64,000 nucleotides of DNA, from contig NZ_JAGETZ010000009.1 in assembly GCF_017571495.1 (NCBI RefSeq), positions 62,001 through 126,000 on the forward strand. The letters are read 5' to 3'. A program made the position numbers and the translations under genes. The DNA comes from Hymenobacter negativus. Its GTDB lineage: Bacteria > Bacteroidota > Bacteroidia > Cytophagales > Hymenobacteraceae. Under the pieces are notes generated by a model. That model was not told the origin of the DNA, ran no database searches, and worked only from the letters and a program-made list of their open reading frames with translations. Positions 1 to 9,343 of this stretch are shown one piece after another. Within the stretch, counting starts at the first letter, position 1, and the number at the start of each line of letters is the position of its first letter.

Positions 1-1
1 C

Positions 2-3000
2 AGCATCAAAACCTACAGCGGGGTGGGCGTGGACGACCCCACGGCCAGCATTCGGCTCGATGTGACGCCACGAGGCTTCCACGCGCAAGTGCTCTCGGCC
101 AGCGGCACGGTGTACATCGACCCCGTGAGCCAGACTGACCAGCAGCACTACCTGAGCTTTTACCACAAGGACATGGCCGTGAGCCAGTGGAACTGCGGCG
201 TGAGTACCCCCAGCGGGGTCAGTGCCGCCCAGCGCGGCGGTAGTGCGGCCCGTACCGTTGGCACAACGCTGCGCACGTTCCGGCTGGCCGTGGCCGCTGA
301 TGGCGAGTACACGGCGTTTCACGGAGGTACCGTGGCGTTGGGGCAGGCGGCCATTGTGACGAGTATAAACCGCGTGGTCGGCGTGTATGAAACCGAGCTG
401 GCCGTGCGCATGGTGCTGGTAGCCAACAATGCTTCCATTGTTTACACCAACGCCGCCACCGACCCCTACACGAATACGAGTCCTTCCACGCTGCTGTCGG
501 AAAACCAAACCAACCTCGACGCCGTGATTGGTACGGCCAACTACGACGTTGGGCACGTGTTTACCACTGGCGGCGGCGGCCTGGCGGGACGCGGGGTTGT
601 GTGCTCCAGTACTCGCAAGGCCCAAGGCGAAACGGGCTTACCAGCCCCTGTAGGTGATGCTTATGATATTGATTACGTGGCGCACGAGCTGGGCCACCAG
701 TTCGGTGGGAGCCATACATTTAACAGCAGCATCAGTAACTGCGGCGGGGGCAACCGCAGCGCGAGCACAGCCTACGAGCCGGGCTCGGGCTCCACAATAA
801 TGGCCTACGCTGGCATTTGTGGAACCGATGACCTGCAGTCGCACTCGGACCCGTTTTTCCATGTCGTTAGCTTTGAGGAAATCAGTGCCTACCTGGGCAC
901 AGTGAGCTGCGGCACAACGACAACCACTGGCAATACGCCACCGGCTATCACGAGCCTGCCCATCAGTGGCAAGGTGATGCCCATCGGCACACCATTCAAG
1001 CTAACGGCGGGCGCTACCGATGTCGATGGCAATGCCCTTACCTACAACTGGGAGGAGTATGACCTAGGACCGAGCGTTTCGCTCACTGCTGCGCAGGTGG
1101 CCGGGCAGTCACCCCCTATTTTTCGCTCATTTGCGCCTACTACAAGCCCCACACGCTATTTCCCACGCCTAACCGACCTGCTGAATAACACCATTGCTAC
1201 GGGCGAGCGGCTGCCTACAGTGTCGCGCAACCTGAACTTTCGGGTGACGGTGCGCGACAACCAGAAGGGCGTGAACAGCAGCAGCACCGTGCTCATAAGC
1301 ACGACCAGCAACGCCGGCCCATTTGTGGTAACTGCGCCAAACGCGGCCGTGAGCTGGGTTGGGCTTTCGACTCAGACCGTGACCTGGGACGTGGCCGGCA
1401 CCAACACCGCACCCGTTAGCTGCACCAGTGTCAACATTCGCCTATCCACCGACGGCGGCCTGACCTACCCCACGGTGCTGGCCACCAACACGCAGAACGA
1501 CGGCTCGGAGGCCATTACGGTGCCCAACCTGCCCACTACTACGGCCCGCATCATGGTGGAAGCCGGCGACAATTACTTCTTCGATATCTCAAATACCAAC
1601 TTCACCATTGCCGCAACGGCGGTGCCGGTTGCTATCACCTCCATCAACCGGGCGGGGGGAAACCCCACCAACTCAGCAACTGTGGCCTTTGCGGTAACGT
1701 TTTCGGGCAGCGTGACGGGCCTCTCAGCGGCTAATTTTGCGCTCGCTACCACTGGCAGCGTGAGCGGGGCCAGCATCAGTTTGGTAAGCGGTTCGGGGTC
1801 TACTTACACGGTAGCGGTAAACACTGGTACCGGCAGCGGCACGCTGGGCCTAAACCTGGTGAATGCCACTGGCCTGAGCCCCGGCATTTCGACGGCGCTG
1901 CCCTTCGTAGGGCAGGTGTACGCCATCGACAAGACCGGCCCCGTGGTGACCAGGGTAACCGTCCCCTCCAACGGGATTTATGTTACCGGGCAGGACCTTG
2001 TTTTCACCGTAAACTTCAACAAAGCGGCCATTGTGAACACGGCAGGCGGCGTGCCTTCGCTGGGGCTCACCGTAGGAACGGTCGTTCGCCAGGCCCTGTA
2101 CGTGGGGGGCTCGGGAACAACGGGGCTGGTTTTCCGCTACTTTGTGGTTCCGGGCGATTCCGACTCCGATGGCATCACCGTTGGCACGCTTGTCCTCAAT
2201 GGCGGTATCATCCAAGACGCGCTTGGTAACAGCGCGGTTCTGATGCTTAATGCTGTTCCTTCAACCGCCGGCGTATTGGTTGATACCGTAAACCCGTCGG
2301 TTGTTATCACCAGTCCCGCCGGTCCGATTACACCAATGAGCCCCATCCCGGTAATGGTGGTTTTTTCGAAACCCGTGATGGGCTTCACTGCCACCGATGT
2401 GAGCGTGACCAATGGCACGGTGAGCGCTCTGAGCGGCAGCGGCACCACGTATGCGTTGAGCATTACGCCCGCGGGTCCCGGCACCGTAACGCTCAACATT
2501 GCGGCCAACCAGGCACAGGACGCAGCTGGCAATGGCAACACCGCAGCCGTGCCGTTCAGCATCGGCTACATTGTGGCCGTGACAACGGCCCCAGTGCTGA
2601 CGGCCCCGGCCAATAATAGCCAGACTGCCACGACAACGCCCACTTACAGCGGCACGGCCCCGGTGGGCAGCACCGTGAATGTGTATGTGGATGGAAGCAA
2701 TATTGGCTTCACCACGGCTACGGGTGGCGTGTTCAACGTGTTACAGCCTTTGGCGCTGGCTCAAGGAGCCCACACCGTGTACGCCACGGCCCAGCTCAGT
2801 GGCCAGAGTGTGAGCGCCAACAGCAATACCAACACCTTTACGGTTGACACCATAGCCCCGACCGTTACGCTCAGCAGCACGGCTAGCGCTACTACCAGCA
2901 CCAGCCCCATTCCGGTCACCGTTCTGTTCTCGGAAGCGGTAGCCGACTTTGAAGCCACTGATGTAACCGTAGCCAATGGCACGGTGAGCGGCTTCACAGG

Positions 3001-4360
3001 CAGTGGCACTAGCTACGCCTTCAACGTGACGCCCACGGCTCCCGGCATGGTTACAGTGACCATTGCGGCTGGCGTTGCCCACGACGACGCCGGCAATGAC
3101 AATACCGCCGCCACGCCGCTCATTCGGGTGTACGCACCAGTAGCTGCCAATGTGCGGGTGCTTTATCAGAACGACGAGCCCGGCCAACCCACCAACAATG
3201 TCATCCGGCCCAACCTGCAGCTGCTCAACGATGGCACCACGGTCATTCCGTACGCCGAGCTAACGATACGCTACTGGCTGACGGTGGAGAACTTCGCGGC
3301 CCTCACCACATCCGTGAACTATGCCGAACTGGGGACCTCGCTGGTGCAGGCGCAGTACGTGCCCCTGGCAGCCCCGCGTCAGGGAGCATTTGGCTACGTA
3401 GAATATTCCTTCCTGCCGGGGGCTAGCAACTTGCTGCCGGGTACGGGCTCCGGCCGCATTCTGAGCAGCTTCAACAAGAATAGCTGGACCAACTTCGACG
3501 AAACCGATGACTACTCCTACGCTCCTAACAGTACCTACCTGCCCAGCAATCGCATCACCGTTTATCGCAACGGCATCCTCATCAGCGGCCAGGAGCCTGC
3601 CAGTGCCCCAGTTGTGAACAGCCTGAAGGTGTATGCTGAAAACCAAAGCGCTTCCGCTACCAGTCCGCTCATCGCCACGCTGGCCCAGATAGGCAACCTG
3701 GGCAACCAGCCCGTGCCGTACTCCGACCTAACAGTGCGCTACTGGTATACCCCCGATGGCCCGTCGCCGGTGGTTGGTAGCGTAGATTATGCCGCTTTGG
3801 GCAATTCAAATGTGACGCTGGCCACCGGGCAACAGGGCACGCAAACCTACGCGGAGCTGCACTTCGCCGCTGGTGCGGGCGCTCTGGCCCCGTTGAGCAA
3901 CTCGGGCGACCTGCTGTTCCGTCTGCACATGAACAACTGGTCGGCCTTCAACCAAGCCAACGACTACTCCTACCGTCCGGCGGCTCCGCTGGCTGAGCAC
4001 CCTCAAATGACCATTTATCGGCAAGGGGTACTTGTGTATGGGACGGAGCCGGCCAGTGCTCAGGCTGCTGCCCGCCCCAGTGTAGCCGATGAAGTGACCT
4101 TAACCACCGTACTGGAAAGCTTCCCCAACCCCTTCAGCAACAGTGTAGAGTTGGACTTCTCGCTCTCGCTGGCCGGCAAGTATTCGCTGGCCATATACAA
4201 TGCTCAAGGCAGCTTGGTCGAAACGCTGGCCACCGGCACTGCCACAGCTGGCGAGCTGCACCACGTAAAATGGCAGGCTGCTAATCGTGCCTCCGGCCTC
4301 TATCTGGTGCGCCTCACCACTGCTGCCGGCGTGCATCAGATGAAGCTGGTGAAGCAGTAG
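2..4360 (+). CDS. Secreted reprolysin-like metalloprotease with Ig-like and CBM3-like modules and a T9SS sorting domain (5' end outside window)
   Basis: The reading frame is open from the first bases. The GTG at 23 is internal, because the residues before it (SIKTYSG) continue a normal N-terminal propeptide-like region, so the true start and signal peptide lie left of the window. The zinc motif HELGHQFGGSH is seen at H221/H225/H231 with E222 (numbered from the GTG), the signature of metzincins of the reprolysin type. It is followed by Ig-like repeats (about 540-1030), two CBM3-like beta-sandwich modules (about 1039-1185 and 1198-1343), and a type A T9SS C-terminal domain (about 1363-1445, with FPNPF near its start). 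Inferred role: an endopeptidase exported through the outer membrane by T9SS and kept at the surface or released. The pairing with CBM3-like modules suggests binding to polysaccharide, but these modules can also act as plain adhesion domains. A strong terminator follows directly. Confidence 0.9.
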   Translation, partial: SIKTYSGVGVDDPTASIRLDVTPRGFHAQVLSASGTVYIDPVSQTDQQHYLSFYHKDMAVSQWNCGVSTPSGVSAAQRGGSAARTVGTTLRTFRLAVAADGEYTAFHGGTVALGQAAIVTSINRVVGVYETELAVRMVLVANNASIVYTNAATDPYTNTSPSTLLSENQTNLDAVIGTANYDVGHVFTTGGGGLAGRGVVCSSTRKAQGETGLPAPVGDAYDIDYVAHELGHQFGGSHTFNSSISNCGGGNRSASTAYEPGSGSTIMAYAGICGTDDLQSHSDPFFHVVSFEEISAYLGTVSCGTTTTTGNTPPAITSLPISGKVMPIGTPFKLTAGATDVDGNALTYNWEEYDLGPSVSLTAAQVAGQSPPIFRSFAPTTSPTRYFPRLTDLLNNTIATGERLPTVSRNLNFRVTVRDNQKGVNSSSTVLISTTSNAGPFVVTAPNAAVSWVGLSTQTVTWDVAGTNTAPVSCTSVNIRLSTDGGLTYPTVLATNTQNDGSEAITVPNLPTTTARIMVEAGDNYFFDISNTNFTIAATAVPVAITSINRAGGNPTNSATVAFAVTFSGSVTGLSAANFALATTGSVSGASISLVSGSGSTYTVAVNTGTGSGTLGLNLVNATGLSPGISTALPFVGQVYAIDKTGPVVTRVTVPSNGIYVTGQDLVFTVNFNKAAIVNTAGGVPSLGLTVGTVVRQALYVGGSGTTGLVFRYFVVPGDSDSDGITVGTLVLNGGIIQDALGNSAVLMLNAVPSTAGVLVDTVNPSVVITSPAGPITPMSPIPVMVVFSKPVMGFTATDVSVTNGTVSALSGSGTTYALSITPAGPGTVTLNIAANQAQDAAGNGNTAAVPFSIGYIVAVTTAPVLTAPANNSQTATTTPTYSGTAPVGSTVNVYVDGSNIGFTTATGGVFNVLQPLALAQGAHTVYATAQLSGQSVSANSNTNTFTVDTIAPTVTLSSTASATTSTSPIPVTVLFSEAVADFEATDVTVANGTVSGFTGSGTSYAFNVTPTAPGMVTVTIAAGVAHDDAGNDNTAATPLIRVYAPVAANVRVLYQNDEPGQPTNNVIRPNLQLLNDGTTVIPYAELTIRYWLTVENFAALTTSVNYAELGTSLVQAQYVPLAAPRQGAFGYVEYSFLPGASNLLPGTGSGRILSSFNKNSWTNFDETDDYSYAPNSTYLPSNRITVYRNGILISGQEPASAPVVNSLKVYAENQSASATSPLIATLAQIGNLGNQPVPYSDLTVRYWYTPDGPSPVVGSVDYAALGNSNVTLATGQQGTQTYAELHFAAGAGALAPLSNSGDLLFRLHMNNWSAFNQANDYSYRPAAPLAEHPQMTIYRQGVLVYGTEPASAQAAARPSVADEVTLTTVLESFPNPFSNSVELDFSLSLAGKYSLAIYNAQGSLVETLATGTATAGELHHVKWQAANRASGLYLVRLTTAAGVHQMKLVKQ

Positions 4361-4369
4361 AAAAGCTTT

Positions 4370-4426
4370 ATTGCCCAATCAAAAAGGCTCCACGCAGGTT
4401 GCGTGGAGCCTTTTTGATTGGGCAAT
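4370..4426. terminator. Perfect 27-bp inverted repeat, terminator of the metalloprotease gene
   Basis: The left arm 4370-4396 and right arm 4400-4426 are exact reverse complements around a 3-base loop. The stem has a GC-rich core flanked by A5 and T5 runs, so it can work as an intrinsic terminator on either strand. It starts 10 bases after the stop codon. Confidence 0.9.
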
Positions 4427-4766
4427 AGTAAAAATTGGACCCCTTAGAGCAATTTCCCATTCAGGGCATCGTAGCACTGATGCTGGTACGCATCCCCAGC
4501 GGAAACCCGAACGACATTAACGGCGCACGGATGCAGACGTAAAAGTCTGCGCTACTGCGTGGGGCCTGTACATCGACTTCGGTACTATTCTAGTCCAAAG
4601 CTGCGGAGTAAGCCGCATAGCGACAGCAGAGAACTAGGGTATAAATAGATAAAGCCGCGTAGCGGTGACAGAACCAGTCGGTAGTCTGTCACTGCTACGC
4701 GGCTTTTTTCGTCTCCGATGAGGAAGTCAAACCGGTCACCCTACAGAGCCACTTCGCAACTGTGAA
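4427..4766. other. 340-bp non-coding gap with a hairpin repeat
   Basis: No convincing ORF is present. The notable element is the long hairpin at 4651-4706, annotated separately. A partial copy of its arm (AAGCCGCATAGCGACAG) lies at about 4611-4627, just before it. Confidence 0.6.
4651..4710. repeat. Long hairpin (22-bp arms), dispersed repeat and possible terminator
   Basis: Arms 4651-4672 and 4685-4706 pair with one G:T wobble around a 12-base loop, and a T6 run follows on the plus strand. A related hairpin sits at 60145-60194 with the same core (AAGCCGC-TAG-GTGA-AGAAC). The element is therefore a dispersed family and not only a local terminator. It lies 57 bp beyond the 3' end of kup and could stop kup transcripts, though the T-run is better on the other strand. 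Confidence 0.6.
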
Positions 4767-6725
4767 TTACTTAATCCGCTTCAGTGCTACTTCGCGCACC
4801 GGCGCAATTACGAGCGGTACCTTCTCAACCTTTACTGATGAAGTATCCAGACCAAAGTATTGGTCCTCAGAAGCAATGAACTGACGAATGTAGAAGTAAG
4901 CCTGCATCACCAGCTTCTCGACGGTGGGGAAGTCGTTCTCAACCGAGAGGAACTTTTCCAGCACGACGAAGCGGAAATCACCGGTAACGTGTTGCTTGTT
5001 AAGCGACTCGTAACGTGAAGTGATGTCCACTTCCTTATTGCGGACCAAGTCCTCAATCACCTTGCGGAAGTAGAGGTTGATACGCTGCTGCACCCGGAAG
5101 CCCAGCCGGAAGTTGATGCGGAACACGTCGTCCTTCGCTACTTCGGTCACTTTATATTCCATGGTGTACGGCTCATCGGTTGTTTCAACGTGGATAAACC
5201 AGTAGATATCAGCGCGTTTAGGCCGCTTCTGGAAGATGGAATAGATGATTTTCTGCTCGATTTCCGTATTTCGCTCGGCCGAGGTCAGGAACACCAGATG
5301 GGTCGAGTATTTCGGGATGGATTCGTCGTCGCTGAGCTGTTTGAGGGCATCCACATAAGGCTCCAGCCGCACAAATTCGGTGAGGCGGCGCTTGATAAAG
5401 TACGACTTCAGCCACACGTACATCACGCCCATTAGCGTTGAGCCAATGGCCAGCGACACCCAGCCGCCGTGCGGGAATTTCACCAGGTTGGCTATCAGGA
5501 AGGAGCCTTCGATGATGCCGTATACCAGCGCGAACAGAATAATCAGCGGCAATGCCACCTTCTTCATTTTCAGCCACATGGTGAGCAAAATGGTGGTCAT
5601 CAACATAGTGAGCGTAATGGCTAGGCCGTAAGCCGCTTCCATGTTTGTCGACTCCCGGAAGTACAGCACCACGCCAATGCAGCCGAGCAGCAGCAGCCGG
5701 TTCATGCTGGGCACGAAAAGCTGGCCTTTCACGTCGGTAGGGTAGTTGAGCTTCACTTTCGGCCACATATTCAGGCGGATAGCCTCCGCTACCAGCGTGA
5801 ATGAGCCTGTGATGAGTGCCTGCGAGGCAATGATGGCCGCAATGGTGGCAATGCCAATGCCGATGAGCAGGAACCAGGATGGCATCAGCTCATAAAACGG
5901 ATTACGGCCGTCAAGCTTCTGCCCGAGATGGCTCAGCAGCCAAGCACCCTGGCCCAAATAATTGAGCAGCAGCGTGGTTTTTACAAAGGTCCAGCTGATG
6001 CGGATGTTGCCTTTGCCACAGTGGCCCAGGTCGGAATACAGAGCCTCGGCTCCGGTAGTGCAGAGGAACACCGAGCCCAGCAGCCAGAAGCCGCCCGGGT
6101 AGCGGGCCAGCAAATCGTAGGCGTAGTAGGGGTTGACGGCCTTCAGAATGGATGGGTTCTGCACAATCCAGGAAACGCCCAGCACGCCCAGCATGGTAAA
6201 CCACAACAGCATGATGGGCCCAAATGCTTTGCCGACAATCTGAGTACCAAAGCTTTGCAGAAGAAACAAGCCGGCGATAATGCCAATGACAATGTAAACG
6301 ACCATGTCCTGGGTGAGCTGCGGAAACACCGCTTTCAACCCTTCGACCGCCGATGATACCGAAATCGGGGGCGTAATAACCCCATCGGCCAGCAACGACG
6401 CACCCCCAATGATGGCCACGGCTGAGAGCCAGGCCCCGCGCCGCCGCACCAGGGCGTAGAGTGAGAAAATCCCGCCTTCCCCGTTGTTATCGGCATTCAA
6501 CGTCAGTAGCACATACTTGACGGTGGTTTGAAGCGTGAGCGTCCAGATTACGCAGGAAATGCCGCCCAGAATCAGGTGTTCGTCAATCAGGTCCGGTATG
6601 CGGCCGCTTTTCAGGATGGACGACATTACGTAGAGTGGCGAGGTGCCGATGTCGCCGTAGATGATGCCCAAGGCAATGAGCAGCCCCGCCCCGGAAATGG
6701 CGTTGTGCGAGTGTTTAGAATCCAT
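4767..6725 (-). CDS. kup: Kup-family potassium uptake permease
   Basis: A 652-residue inner-membrane protein of the KUP/HAK/KT family, which imports K+ with protons and is typically used at low external K+ or low pH. The N-terminus contains the family signature GIIYGDIGTSPLYV (residues about 20-33), followed by about 12 hydrophobic segments up to residue 440 and a hydrophilic cytoplasmic C-terminal tail of about 200 residues, the usual layout and length. The ATG at 6725 places the signature at its usual distance from the start. The gene stands alone. A TACCTTCG box at 6780-6787 (minus strand) may be the -7 promoter element. Confidence 0.95.
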   Translation of the reverse strand: MDSKHSHNAISGAGLLIALGIIYGDIGTSPLYVMSSILKSGRIPDLIDEHLILGGISCVIWTLTLQTTVKYVLLTLNADNNGEGGIFSLYALVRRRGAWLSAVAIIGGASLLADGVITPPISVSSAVEGLKAVFPQLTQDMVVYIVIGIIAGLFLLQSFGTQIVGKAFGPIMLLWFTMLGVLGVSWIVQNPSILKAVNPYYAYDLLARYPGGFWLLGSVFLCTTGAEALYSDLGHCGKGNIRISWTFVKTTLLLNYLGQGAWLLSHLGQKLDGRNPFYELMPSWFLLIGIGIATIAAIIASQALITGSFTLVAEAIRLNMWPKVKLNYPTDVKGQLFVPSMNRLLLLGCIGVVLYFRESTNMEAAYGLAITLTMLMTTILLTMWLKMKKVALPLIILFALVYGIIEGSFLIANLVKFPHGGWVSLAIGSTLMGVMYVWLKSYFIKRRLTEFVRLEPYVDALKQLSDDESIPKYSTHLVFLTSAERNTEIEQKIIYSIFQKRPKRADIYWFIHVETTDEPYTMEYKVTEVAKDDVFRINFRLGFRVQQRINLYFRKVIEDLVRNKEVDITSRYESLNKQHVTGDFRFVVLEKFLSVENDFPTVEKLVMQAYFYIRQFIASEDQYFGLDTSSVKVEKVPLVIAPVREVALKRIK

Positions 6726-6837
6726 ACGAAAGGGTAAAAACTATACCGCCGATTAAGCTACACAAGGAATTACGGCGCGCGAAGGTAGCAGCCAAGCAAC
6801 CGGAATGCGCTTACGGCATCGGGCCACGAAAGTAGCT

Positions 6838-7512
6838 TTAATTGAAAGTCAGCGGGTTATTATTTGTTTGCTCACCCGTTTGTGCAGCCACTTGCGCGGC
6901 TTGAGCAGCCAGAGCGGCCTGCCGGGCGGCCTCGTCGGCAGCGGCGAGCATGGCAGCAGCCTCGCGGGCGGCGTGGTCGTGCACACGGTAGATACGGCGG
7001 TTCACTTCGGCCATGAGGCGCTGCCAGGGCGGCGTTTCGCCAGGCAGGGCAAAGTTGACCATCTCGCGGCCCAGGCAGTGCAAACGGAGGCGATTGGTGC
7101 CGCGGTGCCCATAGGCCAACAACAAGGCCGTGAGAGCCATGCCCAACATGGCCGGGCCGGTATGCAGCCAGTTTTGCAGGAAGGCAATCATCACAAACGC
7201 CAGTCCCAGCGCGCCAAGCAGATACCACAGAATCCACTTCACAGGTGTGACATCAACCCGCTCCAGTTCCATCAGCAGAAACTCCCGGCCCAGCACGGTC
7301 AGGGTTTTGTCGGTGAGCCGCACGCGGCCGTCGTCGCTGGCAATGGGTGGGAGCGGGGGCAACTCGGGGAACGGCTCAGGGTTGGGAACGGCGTCAGGTT
7401 GTGGGACAACGTAGACGCCATCGGCGGATGCCGGGCGCAAAGAAGCCCCGGAAGAAAGTTCCGGGGCCACGTTGGACGGTTCCGCCTGGGGCTGGGCTTC
7501 GGGAGTGTTCAT
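6838..7512 (-). CDS. Hypothetical membrane protein with Pro-rich N-terminus and Ala-rich C-terminus
   Basis: No family is recognised with certainty. The 224 residues contain a low-complexity Pro/Glu/Ala-rich N-terminal third (1-60), a short conserved-looking segment (LTVLGREFLLMELERVDV, 71-88), two adjacent transmembrane helices (about 92-113 and 119-135) with a short loop, and a charged region ending in an Ala/Gln-rich probable coiled coil (about 175-215). The central part resembles small membrane proteins of the DUF6232 type, but this is weak. It is followed by the FKBP gene on the same strand, about 100 bp upstream of this gene's start. Confidence 0.7.
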   Translation of the reverse strand: MNTPEAQPQAEPSNVAPELSSGASLRPASADGVYVVPQPDAVPNPEPFPELPPLPPIASDDGRVRLTDKTLTVLGREFLLMELERVDVTPVKWILWYLLGALGLAFVMIAFLQNWLHTGPAMLGMALTALLLAYGHRGTNRLRLHCLGREMVNFALPGETPPWQRLMAEVNRRIYRVHDHAAREAAAMLAAADEAARQAALAAQAAQVAAQTGEQTNNNPLTFN

Positions 7513-7611
7513 GGGCGCAGCAACAGCCGGTTGGGTAAGAGTTGGGCGCGACCAAATGGGCGCGGCCGTGGTTGTTGGGGCGAAAGCCTTAGCCCTCGCC
7601 CCAACGGTCCC

Positions 7612-8238
7612 TCAGTTGTTCACTTTTAGCAGCTCCACGTCGAAAATCAACGCGGTATCGCCCGGAATGTCGCGGCCCGCACCGCGCTTGCCGTAGGCCA
7701 GGTCGGAGGGGATGTAGAGACGGTATTTCGAGCCTTCAGCCATCAACTGCAGGGCTTCTGTCCAGCCGGCGATTACGCCATTTACCGGGAAGGTAGCAGG
7801 CTGGCCGCGCTGGTAGCTACTGTCGAACACAGTGCCGTTGATGAGGGTGCCGTGGTAGTGCGTGGTTACCGACGAACGCAGGGTAGGCTTGGCGCCGGTG
7901 CCCTCCGTGATTACCTCGTATTGCAGCCCGCTGGGCAGGGTGGTAACGCCGGCTTTCTGGGCGTTTTGGGCGAGGAAGGCTTCGCCTTCGGCTTTGTTGT
8001 TCATGGTGTCCGTGTCTTGGTTGGTTTCGTCTTCAGCGCCGCCCATCTGCTCCTGGAGCTGTTGCATGGCGGCCTGCATTTGTTCTTGGGTCAGGCGGCT
8101 GGGGAGGCCCTGTAGGCCTTCTTTAAGGGCGCCGGCCAGTACGTCCACATCCAGGTCGAGGCCTTGCTGGGCAAAGTTGCGGGCCAGGTCGCGGCCAATG
8201 ATGTAGCTCACCTGAGCTTGGTGGGAATCGAGGTTCAT
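7612..8238 (-). CDS. FKBP-type peptidyl-prolyl cis-trans isomerase
   Basis: The protein has 208 residues from the ATG at 8238. The first 60 residues form the helical FKBP_N dimerisation domain (MNLDSHQAQVSYIIGRDLARN), then an acidic linker, then the FKBP catalytic domain (about 100-205) with VTTHYHGTLINGTVFDSS and DLAYGKRGAG. This is the FkpA/FklB layout, which accelerates X-Pro isomerisation during protein folding. The frame stays open to 8319, and the extra 27 residues include TGC, but they lack a proper hydrophobic signal stretch. The start that matches the family N-terminus was chosen, so the protein is probably cytoplasmic. Confidence 0.9.
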   Translation of the reverse strand: MNLDSHQAQVSYIIGRDLARNFAQQGLDLDVDVLAGALKEGLQGLPSRLTQEQMQAAMQQLQEQMGGAEDETNQDTDTMNNKAEGEAFLAQNAQKAGVTTLPSGLQYEVITEGTGAKPTLRSSVTTHYHGTLINGTVFDSSYQRGQPATFPVNGVIAGWTEALQLMAEGSKYRLYIPSDLAYGKRGAGRDIPGDTALIFDVELLKVNN

Positions 8239-8377
8239 ATAAAAACCAGGGTGCGTAGGGGCTGCAGCAGCGCAGCCGGTGAAAAAATAGCTCAACGGGT
8301 TACGCCGTTGCGGGGGCAAAGTTCCAAAAGCCGCGCCGAACCGCCGTGGCCGGTCGGAATGGCCGAATTGTTAAACA

Positions 8378-8407
8378 AAAAGCCCGGCCAAATGGCCGGG
8401 CTCTTTG
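8378..8407 (-). terminator. Terminator of the small exported-peptide gene
   Basis: A GC-rich stem (AGCCCGGCCA / TGGCCGGGCT) is followed by a T-run on the minus strand. It lies 45 bp beyond the stop of the small gene at 8450-8584. Confidence 0.8.
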
Positions 8408-8449
8408 CGGAAATAGTGGGAACAGTGTGCAAGTTAGCAATAAATCAGT

Positions 8450-8584
8450 CTAGCAATAGTGCGCGTGGTCGTCGTCACCATCGAAGAAGAACGTCAGGTC
8501 CAGGTCAGCCAGTTTGGCAGCCAAGTAGCTCACGCCGCCCAAAAGCAGCAGCGAAGAAACGGAGAAAGCAGTGGTCTTTTTCAT
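8450..8584 (-). CDS. Small 44-residue membrane or exported protein
   Basis: The reading frame encodes MKKTTAFSVSSLLLLGGVSY, then a short linker and the acidic/His tail FFFDGDDDHAHYC. The Lys-rich start plus one hydrophobic stretch is a typical membrane anchor or signal peptide. The Asp/His-rich end could bind metal, but this is a guess. Gene-like signs are an ATG start, a TATCTTTG box about 50 bp upstream and a strong terminator downstream. No family is recognised. Confidence 0.55.
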   Translation of the reverse strand: MKKTTAFSVSSLLLLGGVSYLAAKLADLDLTFFFDGDDDHAHYC

Positions 8585-8632
8585 ATTGTCGGGGAGTTGA
8601 TTTTAGCGGATAGGTCGAGGGGAATTCTGGCG

Positions 8633-8640
8633 CAAAGATA
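8633..8640 (-). promoter_or_regulatory. Bacteroidota -7 promoter element (TATCTTTG)
   Basis: TATCTTTG on the minus strand fits the TAnnTTTG consensus and lies 49 bp upstream of the ATG at 8584. A good -33 element at the expected spacing is not obvious. Confidence 0.45.
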
Positions 8641-8747
8641 CGCACGAAAGTGAGAATATGTTAGGCATGCAGCATAAAATACCAAGTGCTGTCACAAATA
8701 GAAATAAAGAAGAGATATTTTCTAATATATCGCACCTGGAGTAGTGA

Positions 8748-8755
8748 TACTTTTG
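8748..8755 (+). promoter_or_regulatory. Bacteroidota -7 promoter element (TACTTTTG)
   Basis: TACTTTTG fits TAnnTTTG and lies 30 bp upstream of the GTG of the decayed ABC-transporter gene, in an AT-rich stretch. It suggests that the promoter survives although the operon is broken. Confidence 0.45.
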
Positions 8756-8785
8756 CTAAGTCACTCCGTCTAACGGATTAACGGC

Positions 8786-9248
8786 GTGTGCCTTTCGATA
8801 CAAAACCTTTCCAAAATCTATGGCAACGGGGTGCGCGCCCTGCGCGACGTTTCACTAACCATTCCCAATGGCATGTTCGGCCTGCTGGGACCCAACGGGG
8901 CCGGCAAAAGCTCGCTGATGCGCACCATCGCCACCTTGCAGGAGCCGGATAGTAGCAGCATCACGCTCGGTGATGTCAATGTACTGACGGAAAAAGATGC
9001 TGTGCGCCGCGTGCTGGGCCATCTGCCCTAGGAGCTTGGCCTATATCCCAGCATCTCGGCCAAGGTGCTGCTCGATTATTTCGCCGGCCTTAAGGGCATC
9101 CGGGACGCGGCCACAACCAAGCCGACTTCGGCCCCGATGGCGACTACGTGCGCTGGTGAATGTAAAGCCCGCAAAAGCCGGCGTCGACCCTTATCAAAAG
9201 CTGATTGAACGGTATTATTTCGACAATGTGAAATGTGAAATTTGTTGA
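8786..9248 (+). pseudogene. Remnant of an ABC transporter ATPase fused to the tail of an M1-peptidase gene
   Basis: The first 81 codons encode the start of an ABC ATPase, with Walker A GPNGAGKSS at about residue 35. A TAG at 9029 then ends it inside LGHLPQELGLYPSISAKVLLDYF, where the family has Gln, so CAG became TAG. The ATPase frame continues to about 9100 and then loses homology; Q-loop, signature and Walker B are absent. From about 9155 another frame reads NVKPAKAGVDPYQKLIERYYFDNVK, which matches the C-terminus of ABC-permease/M1-aminopeptidase proteins (compare GIDPYNKLIDR). Such genes normally follow this ATPase. A deletion has removed everything between them, leaving a dead operon scar. 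Confidence 0.8.
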
Positions 9249-9281
9249 TGAGAAGAAAGCCGGTTCTAATCCCATGGCATT

Positions 9282-9321
9282 GAAATAGCTTACTACGCTT
9301 CGAAATAGCTTACTACGCTTC
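9282..9321. repeat. Tandem duplication of a 20-bp unit
   Basis: The unit GAAATAGCTTACTACGCTTC occurs twice head to tail (9282-9301 and 9302-9321), exactly. It lies between the ABC/M1 remnant and the end of the RluE gene. The first 8 bases recur as arms of a hairpin at 13411-13439. Confidence 0.85.
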
Positions 9322-9343
9322 GCGGCATGTGGCAGAGGGGCAA

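Noticed and set aside
8239..8319. Lipoprotein N-terminus for the FKBP gene (TGC near residue 16)
   Set aside because: The stretch lacks a proper hydrophobic signal, and the family N-terminus begins exactly at the ATG at 8238.
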